Part shown: positions 50,247 to 59,460 of the stretch, in pieces | Layout of the letters: every line of letters starts with the position of its first letter | Position numbering within the stretch: position 1 is the stretch's first letter | Assembly: GCA_030761205.1 (NCBI GenBank) | Contig: JAULJL010000025.1 | Location: 196,001-260,000 of the forward strand | DNA from: Fremontodendron californicum | Taxonomy: Eukaryota > Streptophyta > Magnoliopsida > Malvales > Malvaceae | Direction of reading: 5' to 3' | Length of the DNA stretch: 64,000 nucleotides | The notes under the pieces: generated by a model | Seen by the model: the letters and a program-made list of their open reading frames with translations, nothing else | What the model was told of the DNA's origin: nothing | The model's database searches: none | Position numbers and translations under genes: made by a program

Positions 50247-51756
50247 TGATAACTCGTATAATTATATAGTTTTTAGTTATGTTTTATTATTGTTTTGTGT
50301 CAAATACGAGTTATTATTGCTTAGTCTACTTGTGTTTATGATCTTTTATATTTTTATGTAATTTGGTGTTTTTCATGAGTTTCTTTGAGTGATTTCAGAT
50401 TTCTAGGTTAAATCAAGAATTAAGGGCAAATCCAATTCAGTTCCAGTTCCGACACTTTTTTCCATATCAGCTATATCTGGAGTTTCACTGAAGCAATAAG
50501 GCTGAAATTTTAACCGTGAAAAGTTAAGAGGCATATCTATCTTTTTCATGTTTTACACTTCTTGAAACGGAGTCGTTTTCCCTACCGAAATCAACCATCA
50601 AGTTGGCTGATGTGCAATGACGTCTGTTCTGCACCGTTTTGGTATTTTGACCATATCTTCCGATCCACATGATCAAATGATCTGATTCTAACGGCTATGG
50701 ATCCGTAACCGATAGGGGCATATTTTTCTAGAAGACCATTTGATCAGATCGAGCCTTCAACATTGACAAAATCGACCATCAAGCTGGATGATTAGAATTG
50801 TCATACAACATGACGAAAATTGTTAGAAAAATGCACCCACCTATTATACCTACCTTTGAAATTTATAAAGCTTGTCTCTTGTCATTTAGCTCTCCAAAAT
50901 GTGTATAAATAGAGGGCCTTGGATGAGTATTAGGATACATTGATACATTGGTAGGATATTAGCCATTGTAATAAAATTCTCTAAGTTTTCTTCTTCTTTC
51001 CTTTCTCTAGTTTTCTTTTTTTTATTTACTTATGCTTCTTACATTTCTTTTCATTTTATTCATATCTAGTATGTGTTGCTAATCATATTGTTGAGGTGAT
51101 GAGGTGAAGCTTTTGGTAAATGCTAAGGTTAGTCTCTTAAACTTGAGCTAAAATGAATCATAATTTATAAACATTAGTATAGATAATATTTTCTTTTGGT
51201 TTAAAATCATACTTGCAAAGTAGAGATCTTGATTCGTTATTGACAAGGAAAATGGCACAGTAAATGCTTGGTTTCATAACCTTGATTTGTTGTAGACATA
51301 TACCTTGGCATAAGGAATGCTTGGACTCTTTTTATGAGTTTTGAGGACACCAAATGAACATAATATCATATGCTATGGACGTTGGACAATTTGGACTGAA
51401 TTGCTAAACCTTCCGATTGGAACCTCCCTTATGTGTGGATTTCAATTGTGTAATAAAACAAGATTAATCTTAGCATATCACCAAGAGTGGATTCTCTAAC
51501 CTCAACATCTTTTCTTATTGTTTTTTATATCTTGTTTAATTGCTGTTATGTTATTTTGTTTATTTTGTTCTCTAATATCTTGTTTACTTTCTTTGTTATT
51601 GATTCCCTAATATCTTGTTTATTTTCTTTTTCTTATATATTTATAAACTTATACTTACTAATACGCTTCCCTGTGGTTCGACCTCGGACACCCGAGAATT
51701 TATTACTTGAACATAACCTGCACTTGGGTTTACAACTCTTAATTGAGTCTCCATCA
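50247..51756 (+). repeat. 5' LTR of the gag-pro element
   Basis: It starts TGATAACTCGTATAATTATA and ends GAGTCTCCATCA. A TATA box, TATAAATA, lies at 50,904-50,911 (offset 657) followed by GAGGGCC, with AATAAA at 50,970-50,975, so promoter and polyadenylation signal flank a short R region. Open frames within it (for example 51,487-51,807) appear identically in the 3' LTR and are not genes. Confidence 0.9.
50904..50911 (+). promoter_or_regulatory. LTR TATA box (5' LTR)
   Basis: TATAAATA in the context GTGTATAAATAGAGGGCC is a canonical plant TATA box. The same sequence at the same offset lies in the 3' LTR (57,673-57,680). It would drive the genomic RNA, with transcription starting about 30 nt downstream. 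Confidence 0.7.
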
Positions 51757-51762
51757 AGTTTT

Positions 51763-51780
51763 TGGCGCCGTTGCCGGGGA
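51763..51780 (+). promoter_or_regulatory. Primer-binding site, tRNA-Asp
   Basis: TGGCGCCGTTGCCGGGGA is complementary to the 3' end of plant tRNA-Asp (including the CCA tail). It lies 6 nt after the 5' LTR. Athila-type elements commonly use this primer. Confidence 0.85.
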
Positions 51781-51820
51781 GGCAATACTAAGTATATAAG
51801 TTTATAAGTATATTTATTTT

Positions 51821-51915
51821 TATTGGCTGGTTATACCGCCTAATTTTCTATATATTTATATTTATATTGTATATTAACTTTGTTTTATTTCTATTGGCTG
51901 GTTATACCGCCTAAT
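51821..51915 (+). repeat. Short direct repeat in the leader
   Basis: TATTGGCTGGTTATACCGCC occurs at 51,821 and again at 51,892, separated by AT-rich sequence. It lies between the PBS and gag. The role, if any, is unknown; packaging or translation control are possible for this region. Confidence 0.6.
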
Positions 51916-51935
51916 CTCTATATTAACTTTGTTTT

Positions 51936-53291
51936 ATGCTTGTTTGGCGACGTGATTTTAGATCTCGTCGTTTAGTTAGATTTTATTGTGAAACTTTTTC
52001 AGGTAATCTTTCTAATACAACTCCTACCATGGCTGACAATGAAAGTGTTCATGCTGAAGATGAGAACAGACAAGTACGCACCATGCGTGACTACTTGCAA
52101 CCAACTCGAAGCTCATCACCCTCTTGTTTTATTTTTCCTCTCAATGCAAACAACTTTTGTTTTAAACCAGGTATGATAGCTTTGCTTCCAAATTTCCATG
52201 GGTTAGAATCGGAAAGTGCTTACTCGTTTCTAAAAGACTTCGAAGATGTATGTGTCACCTTTAATGACCAACAATGTACAAATGAAATTGTCAAGCTAAA
52301 ATTATTTCCTTTTTCTTTAAAAGATAAAGCAAAAATTTGGCTTCATAATTTAAAACCAAGGTCAATTGGCACATGGCAAGAATTACAAACTGAGTTTCTA
52401 AAGAAATTTTTCCCAGCACATAAAACTACTGCTTTGAAAAGACAGATTCAAAATTTCAATCAAAATCAAAATGAAGCATTTTTTCAGTGCTGGGAGCGTT
52501 TTAAAGATTTGTTAAGTTCTTGTCCACATCATGGTTTTGAAAAATGGCGTCTTATTAGTTTCTTTTATGAAAGTTTAACTCCCGAAACTAAACAATTTGT
52601 TGAAACAATGTGTAACGGTGAGTTTCTAGAAAAAGAACCTGAAGAAGCCTTTGACTACCTAGACCATTTGGCAGATAACTCTCAAGCCTGGCACACAGAT
52701 AATTCCTCTGAAAGTTTCAATAGATCTAATCTTGTTTCTAACAGAGGTAAATATCATTTTAGTCAAGAAGATGAGATAAAAGCTAAAGTAGCTAATTTGG
52801 CTAGAAAGATTGAAGCCATGGAACTTAGAGAAGTAAAAGAAGTCAAAACGGTTAAAAATGAAGAAAGTTGTGGAATTTGTGAAATCATAGGACACCCCAC
52901 TTCTGAATGTCCAAACATTCCCATTCTTAAAGAAGCGTTGCATGATCAAGTAAATTCCATAAACACATTTAAAAAGCCTTTTCCTTCTCCTTACTCTGAA
53001 ACGTATAACCCTGAATGGAGAAATCATCCCAACTTCAGTTGGCGGAATAATAATCATGTTCAGGTACCACAATCTCAAAAGCCGGGCAACACTTTTTCCT
53101 ATCAACCTTCACGTGTACAAAACTTGGAAGAGACATTGCAAGCATTCATGCAAACACAAGCAAATATGAATAACCAAACTTCACAGGACATCAATGAGAT
53201 CAAAAACACCTTGTCCACATTGACAGCTTCATTACGCACTCAAGAAAAAGGTAAGTTTCCTGCTCAACCTCAGCCTAACCCTTCTACTTAA
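51936..53291 (+). CDS. gag: Retrotransposon Gag polyprotein
   Basis: The 451-codon frame starts at 51,936. An in-frame ATG at 52,029 (residue 32) has the better context ACCATGG and may be the true start, giving MADNESVHAED and 420 residues. The capsid domain (Retrotrans_gag type) covers about residues 85-225 with LKLFPFSLKDKAKIWL and the WQEL..EFLKKFFP segment. A zinc knuckle, C312-x2-C315-x4-H320-x4-C325, precedes the conserved NPEWRNHPNFSWR (359-371). A predicted helical tail rich in Q and T ends at a TAA. The protein would form the particle and bind RNA. The frame is otherwise intact, in keeping with the young LTRs. The TAA at 53,289-53,291 is followed in the same frame by the protease region. 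Confidence 0.85.
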   Translation: MLVWRRDFRSRRLVRFYCETFSGNLSNTTPTMADNESVHAEDENRQVRTMRDYLQPTRSSSPSCFIFPLNANNFCFKPGMIALLPNFHGLESESAYSFLKDFEDVCVTFNDQQCTNEIVKLKLFPFSLKDKAKIWLHNLKPRSIGTWQELQTEFLKKFFPAHKTTALKRQIQNFNQNQNEAFFQCWERFKDLLSSCPHHGFEKWRLISFFYESLTPETKQFVETMCNGEFLEKEPEEAFDYLDHLADNSQAWHTDNSSESFNRSNLVSNRGKYHFSQEDEIKAKVANLARKIEAMELREVKEVKTVKNEESCGICEIIGHPTSECPNIPILKEALHDQVNSINTFKKPFPSPYSETYNPEWRNHPNFSWRNNNHVQVPQSQKPGNTFSYQPSRVQNLEETLQAFMQTQANMNNQTSQDINEIKNTLSTLTASLRTQEKGKFPAQPQPNPST

Positions 53292-54779
53292 TGTCTTGTT
53301 TCTTGCTCCAATGAAACTCAACAGGAAAATGCCAGTTCTATCACAACTCTTCGAAGTGGAAAGGCAATTGACAAAAACATTCCATCAAAAGACCAAGATC
53401 CTCCTTCCCCTCCGAAAAGTAATGGTAAGGATGATGGTAAGTCTGAACTTCATGAAAATTTGGACAAAGAAAAAGGTATGCATCCTGCTCCTTTTCCTCA
53501 AAGGTTGCAAACAATAAAGAATTTGAATCAAAATGTAGAAATTTATGAACTTTTCAAACAAGTTAAGATTAACATTCCTTTATTGGATGCAATCAAACAA
53601 GTTCCATCTTATGCTAAATTTTTGAAGGACATGTGCACAGTTAAAAGGAAACATAATGTACAAAAGAAAGCATTTCTGACGGAAAGTGTGAGCTCAATCA
53701 TTCAGCACCTTACTCCACCAAAATTCAAAGATCTTGGATGTCCAACAATCTCATGCATCATTGGAAACACTAGAATAGAACGTGTATTGCTTGATCTTGG
53801 TGCTAGTGTTAATCTTTTGCCTTTTTCTGTTTATCAACAGTTAGGTTTAGGTGAACTCAAGGAAACACCTGTTATACTTCAACTAGCTGATCGTTCTGTA
53901 ATAATTCCTCGAGGGATAGTTGAAGATGTTTTGGTTCAAATTGATAATTTTTACTTCCCTGTTGATTTTATTGTTTTGGACACACATCCTGTTTCAAATC
54001 CAAATGTTCAAATTCCTGTTATATTAGGCCGTCCATTTCTTGCAACTTCTAATGCTCTGATAAATTGCAAGAATGGTATGTTGAACATTTCTTTTGGAAA
54101 TATGACTTTAGAATTAAATGTGTTCAACACTTGCAAGCAACCTGGTGATGATTCAGAAGTACATGAAGTGGATTTCATTGAAGAACTTGTTCATGAACTT
54201 CTCACCACTACCACATTTCATGATCCTTTAGAAGCTTATTTAATTGAATGTGAGTTTGATAATGCTTCAGAAATTTCACACACTGATTCTTTGTTAAATT
54301 CTTTTCAGGTTAAGCATTGTTGGAAACAAAAGTTTGAGGAACTTCCATCACTCACAAATGTCACTGTACCATCAACTATTGAACCACCCAAGCTGGATTT
54401 AAAACCATTTCCATCCGAGCTAAAATATTCCTTTTTGGGTAGAAGCACTTTTGCAAAGAAGCGACGAGCAAAGCGCATGAGTTCAAATTGCCACAAATGT
54501 GCACGATGGACGTGTAACGGTAAATGTCGTTCTATTGGGATTCCGTCCTCTAATCGAGATGATAAAATTGAATTCATTAAGGATGGACTGAGTAAGGAGA
54601 ATTTGGGTAATATCCAACTTTCTCTTGAGACGCATCCTAGTGGAGACGTACAAAGAGAAATTCTTGATTTATGGCCGCAATTCCAAAGGGAATGGCAACA
54701 TCTTGGGAATCTGATGTTAAAAGACCCTGTTTGCCAGCTTGTAAGAAAACTGGATGGGAAGCATATCCTCGACTCATAG
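53292..54779 (+). CDS. Retropepsin-type aspartic protease region, in frame after gag stop
   Basis: The frame is open for 495 codons directly after the gag TAA; the first ATG is at 53,478. The start ITTLRSGK (about residues 18-25) is typical of Athila-type Gag-Pol just before protease, so this was probably one polyprotein. The active site is DLGAS at codons 168-172 (D at 53,793), the form usual in this lineage instead of DTGAS. The second conserved motif, VILGRPFL, lies at about 243-250. The RT-leading phrase PPKLDLKPFPSELKYSFLG follows, but RT does not: the last 150 codons are a basic tail KKRRAKRM, a four-cysteine cluster C-x2-C-x4-C-x3-C (54,489-54,527) and a stretch ending KHILDS. The protein may be made by stop-codon readthrough, from an internal ATG, or not at all. 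Confidence 0.75.
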   Translation, partial: CLVSCSNETQQENASSITTLRSGKAIDKNIPSKDQDPPSPPKSNGKDDGKSELHENLDKEKGMHPAPFPQRLQTIKNLNQNVEIYELFKQVKINIPLLDAIKQVPSYAKFLKDMCTVKRKHNVQKKAFLTESVSSIIQHLTPPKFKDLGCPTISCIIGNTRIERVLLDLGASVNLLPFSVYQQLGLGELKETPVILQLADRSVIIPRGIVEDVLVQIDNFYFPVDFIVLDTHPVSNPNVQIPVILGRPFLATSNALINCKNGMLNISFGNMTLELNVFNTCKQPGDDSEVHEVDFIEELVHELLTTTTFHDPLEAYLIECEFDNASEISHTDSLLNSFQVKHCWKQKFEELPSLTNVTVPSTIEPPKLDLKPFPSELKYSFLGRSTFAKKRRAKRMSSNCHKCARWTCNGKCRSIGIPSSNRDDKIEFIKDGLSKENLGNIQLSLETHPSGDVQREILDLWPQFQREWQHLGNLMLKDPVCQLVRKLDGKHILDS

Positions 54780-55430
54780 AAGGCATTTAAGCCGTTTCTG
54801 GACGTAAAACCAGAGGAAGATGTGAGCCACAATCACAACTACAATAAATGACTTCTCAGCTTTTGGTTTGATTTGCAATAACTTCATTTCGGTTTAATTT
54901 ACGTGTTGTTCGATTTGTGTAATTATTCTCATTTTTTTTTTTTGCATTGGTCTTTTACGGTTGATTTTTCTTCTCTTTTTGATTTTCTTCCTGAAATCAC
55001 GCAAAAATCTTTTGTTAGGTTAACATTTTCTTCTGACAGGTCAAATACACTTTCGGTGACATTATCTAACATTTTGTTTGTTGTGTCTCAGTTATAATAA
55101 GTGGTTAGCAACCTCTGCAGGTAATATCTCCTAAATTCTACCTTTAGTAGGGGGTAAGGGACATATTTTGCTAATTTAAAAAAAAAGTTTGTTGTGTTTT
55201 AAGCAATTTAGAAGTATTCGTTCTGAACAAGGTCTGAGTAAGGGAGACTTGAGACATACCTTGTCAGTTTGATTTTAATCTTTTTATGTTTACTTGTTAA
55301 TTTTTGTTTAGTATTTTAGGATTATTTAGGTTGCATGAGTTTGTTTTGTTTTGAGTCTTAGTTGTTCCTATTCTTATGTTATTAGTTCTTTTCTCTTACA
55401 CATGATTCTTTCATTTGGGTTAATAGACTT

Positions 55431-55465
55431 ACATTGAGGACAATGTAAGAATTAAGTGTGGGGGG
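55431..55465 (+). promoter_or_regulatory. Palindrome plus internal polypurine motif
   Basis: ACATTGAGGACAATGT can form a hairpin with six paired bases and a four-base loop. It is followed 7 nt later by AAGTGTGGGGGG, matching the terminal polypurine tract. It could be a secondary plus-strand priming site or a remnant of an older 3' end. Confidence 0.5.
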
Positions 55466-57002
55466 AATGATTTAGGATTTCTTTTATTTTTGTCTACTAT
55501 TTTTTTTATGAGTCTTTATTATTATTTTTAGTGTGTTTTAGTTCCTTTTCAATACTATGATGAGATATGAATTGCATAAGTCTAAAACAGATTTATTAGT
55601 AAGAAGATTTTCATGAGAATTAAGCTTGATATCAATCTTTTTATGAGCCAATGTTAATATGATATGTTGATTGAGAAAGAAGCATGTTTAGACTTAATCT
55701 GACTTGTATAATCATCCTTGTGAGTTTTTGAGCCTATAATGATTGATGCATTATACAAATCAATCTAATTTCTTTCTTGAGTGCTCTTATGATTACATGA
55801 TTCTCTAGAACTTGCTTTAAACCGTTTGAGACTATATTGATACATGTGACAACATGAATATGATAGAGGCATTAGGATTATAAGCAGAGCCAAACAGTCA
55901 TCCATTATTAATGTTCTAAGAGAACATCCCCACTAGTGAGCCAATTTGAGCCTACATTAAATATGCTATTTTATTGGTAACCACAACTTACACCTAGCCT
56001 AAATATACTTATATCCTTACCCTTGTTCTAAAGATGGATTATATATTTTGAGACATATTGCAAAAAAACAAGGGATATTTTTAGTTGAAAATTTGGGTTA
56101 GAAACAAAAGATAAGTGTGGGGGAAGAAAAGAAAAGGAAAAGTCAAGAGAAAAAGAAAGGGATCATTGTTAAATACATTCCCATATTTAAAAAAAAAAAA
56201 AAAATCTTCTCTTGAACTTCTAGTTAAAGTAAAGAAAAATATGTTACAAAGTTGGTTAGAATGAAGCAAAGGCTCAACATGAATATTTAGCCTATGTGAC
56301 TATATACTTGTAAAGAGTTCTGAGAAATTTATTTGTATGATCTTATTATGTCTCTAAACTCTATGAACTCTTTGGAACCTTTGTGATATCTTTATCCTTT
56401 TGTTCTTTAACCACATTATAACCCTTTGGCCCCATTACAACCTTGAATAAAGACCTCTTGATTTATGAAGTTGTATGATCTAAATAGTGGAGAATAGGTG
56501 GACAAGCAAACATATGGTAGAAGTGTTTTCATGAGATTGATTGAGTGTAAACACTTTACCACTACTTTAAAGAGTGAAAATCATGAGAGTATCCCATGTG
56601 AGAGGTTGAGATTAAGTTGAATATGCACTATTTTGATTGAAATATGTTATGTTAATATTGGCTTAACTCATTTATTTACATTCAAGCATGAATTTTTGTG
56701 AAATTCTTTGAGCTATTGATTAGTTTATAAGACTTGTTCAAAGATTGTCTCTAATTTATATTGAAAGGATTAGGAGTAAATATTTTTAGTGTATGTAGTT
56801 TACTTATATTTTAGTTTTTCAATGTTTGTGGGTATCGTTCTAGCAAACCCTCACGAGACTAAACTCGTCCACTAGGGACACCTAGGGGTTTAAAGGCTTG
56901 TGTCACATGCTAAGTGCCACCGTGATTTCCTACGAAAATGGATTAGATTAGATTTTCTTATTTTATTTTTATTGAGTCGTTGCTAGGGACTAGCAACAAT
57001 CT

Positions 57003-57015
57003 AAGTGTGGGGGTG
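57003..57015 (+). promoter_or_regulatory. Polypurine tract
   Basis: AAGTGTGGGGGTG lies directly in front of the 3' LTR TG at 57,016. Position and purine content fit the plus-strand primer site, although two T residues interrupt the purine run. Confidence 0.7.
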
Positions 57016-58525
57016 TGATAACTCGTATAATTATATAGTTTTTAGTTATGTTTTATTATTGTTTTGTGTCAAATACGAGTTATTATTGCTTAGTCTACTT
57101 GTGTTTATGATCTTTTATATTTTTATGTAATTTGGTGTTTTTCATGAGTTTCTTTGAGTGATTTCAGATTACTAGGTTAAATCAAGAATTAAGGGCAAAT
57201 CCAATTCAGTTCCAGTTCCGACACCTTTTGCCATATCAGCTATATCTGGAGTTTCACTGAAGCAATAAGGCTAAAATTTTAACCGTGAAAAGTTAAGAGG
57301 AATATCTATCTTTTTCATGTTTTACACTTCTTGAAACGGAGTCGTTTTCCCTACCGAAATCAACCATCAAGTTGGCTGATGTGCAATGACGTCTGTTCTG
57401 CACCGTTTTGGTATTTTGACCATATCTTCCGATCCACATGAGCAAATGATCTGATTCCAACGGCGATGGATCTGTAACCGATAGGGGCATATTTTTCTAG
57501 AAGACCATTTGATCAGATCGAGCCTTCAACATTGAAAAAATCGACCATCAAGCTGGCTGATCAGAATTGTCATACAACATGACGAAAATTGTTAGAAAAA
57601 TGCACCCACCTATTATACCTACCTTTGAAATTTATAAAGCTTGTCTCTTGTCATTTAGCTCTCCAAAATGTGTATAAATAGAGGGCCTTGGATGAGTATT
57701 AGGATACATTGATACATTGGTAGGATATTAGCCATTGTAATAAAATTCTCTAAGTTTTCTTCTTCTTTCCTTTCTCTAGTTTTCTTTTTTTTATTTACTT
57801 ATGCTTCTTACATTTCTTTTCATTTTATTCATATCTAGTATGTGTTGCTAATCATATTGTTGAGGTGATGAGGTGAAGCTTTTGGTAAATGCTAAGGTTA
57901 GTCTCTTAAACTTGAGCTAAAATGAATCATCATTTATAAACATTAGTATAGATAATATTTTCTTTTGGTTTAAAATCATACTTGCAAAGTAGAGATCTTG
58001 ATTCGTTATTGACAAGGAAAATGGCACAGTAAATGCTTGGTTTCATAACCTTGATTTGTTGTAGACATATACCTTGGCATAAGGAATGCTTGGACTCTTT
58101 TTATGAGTTTTGAGGACACCAAATGAACATAATATCATATGCTATGGACGTTGGACAATTTGGACTGAATTGCTAAACCTTCCGATTGGAACCTCCCTTA
58201 TGTGTGGATTTCAATTGTGTAATAAAACAAGATTAATCTTAGCATATCACCAAGAGTGGATTCTCTAACCTCAACATCTTTTCTTATTGTTTTTTATATC
58301 TTGTTTAATTGCTGTTATGTTATTTTGTTTATTTTGTTCTCTAATATCTTGTTTACTTTCTTTGTTATTGATTCCCTAATATCTTGTTTATTTTCTTTTT
58401 CTTATATATTTATAAACTTATACTTACTAATACGCTTCCCTGTGGTTCGACCTCGGACACCCGAGAATTTATTACTTGAACATAACCTGCACTTGGGTTT
58501 ACAACTCTTAATTGAGTCTCCATCA
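57016..58525 (+). repeat. 3' LTR of the gag-pro element
   Basis: It is the same length as the 5' LTR (1,510 bp). I count about 13 substitutions, nearly all in the first 900 bp (for example GGCTGAAA versus GGCTAAAA and AATCATAAT versus AATCATCAT), and no indel. The TATA box is at 57,673-57,680. The frame at 58,256-58,621 runs out of the LTR into the array and is spurious. Confidence 0.9.
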
Positions 58526-59262
58526 TATATATATATATGTAATTGTAATATATATATATATATATATATCCAATGTATCTATGTAATATATTATCTATGT
58601 AATTATAATATATCTATGTAGTTTCAGTATATCTATGTAATTGTAATATATTACAATCACATAGATATATTACTATTACATAGATTTATTACAATTACAT
58701 AGATATATTACAATTATATAGATAATATTACAATTACTGTATTAGATATATTACTGAAAATATTAGAATTACCGAAAACATTAGATATTACATGAATACA
58801 TTAGAATTACTGAAAACATTAGATAATGTAGTAACAAAGATATATTACATGTATATATTTATCTATGTAATAGTAATATATCTATGTAATTGTAAATATA
58901 TTACAATTACTGTATTAGATATATTACTGAAAATATTAGAATTACTAAAAACATTAGATATTACATGAATATATTAGAATTACTGAAAACATTAGATAAT
59001 GTAATTACAAAGATATATTACATGTATATATTTATCTATGTAATAGTAATATATCTATGTAATTGTAAATATATTACAATTACTGTATTAGATATATTAC
59101 TGAAAATATTAGAATTACTGAAAACATTAGATATTACATGAATATATTAAAATAACCGAAAATATTAGATAATGTAATTACAAAGATATATTACATGTAT
59201 ATATTTATCTATGTAATAGTAATATATCTATGTAATTGTAAATATATTTACATAGATATATT
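58526..59262. repeat. 19-bp-unit array with three 173-bp higher-order units
   Basis: After the TATAT target duplication, the array continues the inverted partner of the left arm (about 4,130 downward). The 173-bp higher-order units start with CAATTACTGTATTAGATAT at 58,731, 58,904 and 59,077. Each holds two or three copies of GAATTACTGAAAACATTAGA and one TAATTACAAAGATATATTAC segment. Confidence 0.9.
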
Positions 59263-59460
59263 ATGTTTTATTATTTTGGAAGTATTAAAAAAAGAAAAAT
59301 TGAAATTGGAGTCCGTTTGATATTTATTTGCATCCAGGGGGCAAAACGGTCATTTCACCCAAGCAACCGAAAAGGGCTTCTTTGGGCCCTTCAAAAAATC
59401 AGACTTGGGCTGAAAAAGAGAAGTGCTGGCCTGCCCAGGCCCAAAGGAAGGAGGAATATA
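59263..59460 (+). other. Unidentified island, copy 2 (inverted partner of 3.25 kb)
   Basis: The reverse complement of 3,251-3,445 with a few substitutions (for example AAAATTGAAATTGGAGTCC here). A frame on the plus strand crosses it from array to array but differs by several substitutions from the partner and has no recognised family. It has no LTR-like ends. Confidence 0.6.

Larger units (their letters stand above)
54780..57015 (+). other. Long non-coding 3' region of the element
   Basis: There is no credible gene in this 2.2-kb stretch; short frames at 54,903-55,097 and, on the minus strand, 56,081-56,269 show no family features. It contains a palindrome ACATTGAGGACAATGT at 55,431-55,446, and three purine motifs AAGTGTGGGGG at 55,454, 56,113 and 57,003. 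A purine-rich run (GAAGAAAAGAAAAGGAAAAG) follows the second. The autonomous relatives carry pol and sometimes an env-like frame here. Confidence 0.7.
50247..58525 (+). mobile_element. Non-autonomous Athila-type LTR retrotransposon (gag-pro only)
   Basis: This is a complete 8,279-bp element. Both LTRs are 1,510 bp with TG...CA ends, and the insertion is bounded by TATAT at 50,242-50,246 and 58,526-58,530. It has a tRNA-Asp primer site, gag and aspartic protease in one frame, a 2.2-kb non-coding 3' part and a polypurine tract. Reverse transcriptase, RNase H and integrase are absent: coding ends just where the protease-RT linker would lead into RT. About 13 substitutions separate the LTRs by eye, close to 1 percent, which implies a fairly recent insertion. 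Gag, protease and PBS fit the Athila side of the Ty3/Gypsy Tat-Athila group. The structure matches the class described as terminal-repeat retrotransposons with a GAG domain. Enzymes would have to come from a related autonomous element. Confidence 0.9.

Noticed and set aside
51487..51807. Frame in the 5' LTR, and its partner at 58,256-58,621
   Set aside because: Both lie in LTR sequence; one runs into the leader and the other into array. No family features.
52659..53105. Minus-strand frame opposite gag
   Set aside because: Shadow of the gag coding strand; no recognisable motifs, and the sense frame has clear capsid and zinc-knuckle motifs.
54305..54832. Minus-strand frame of 175 codons opposite the protease tail
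   Set aside because: Overlaps a sense frame continuous with the protease. No domain recognised. An antisense gene cannot be excluded but has no support.
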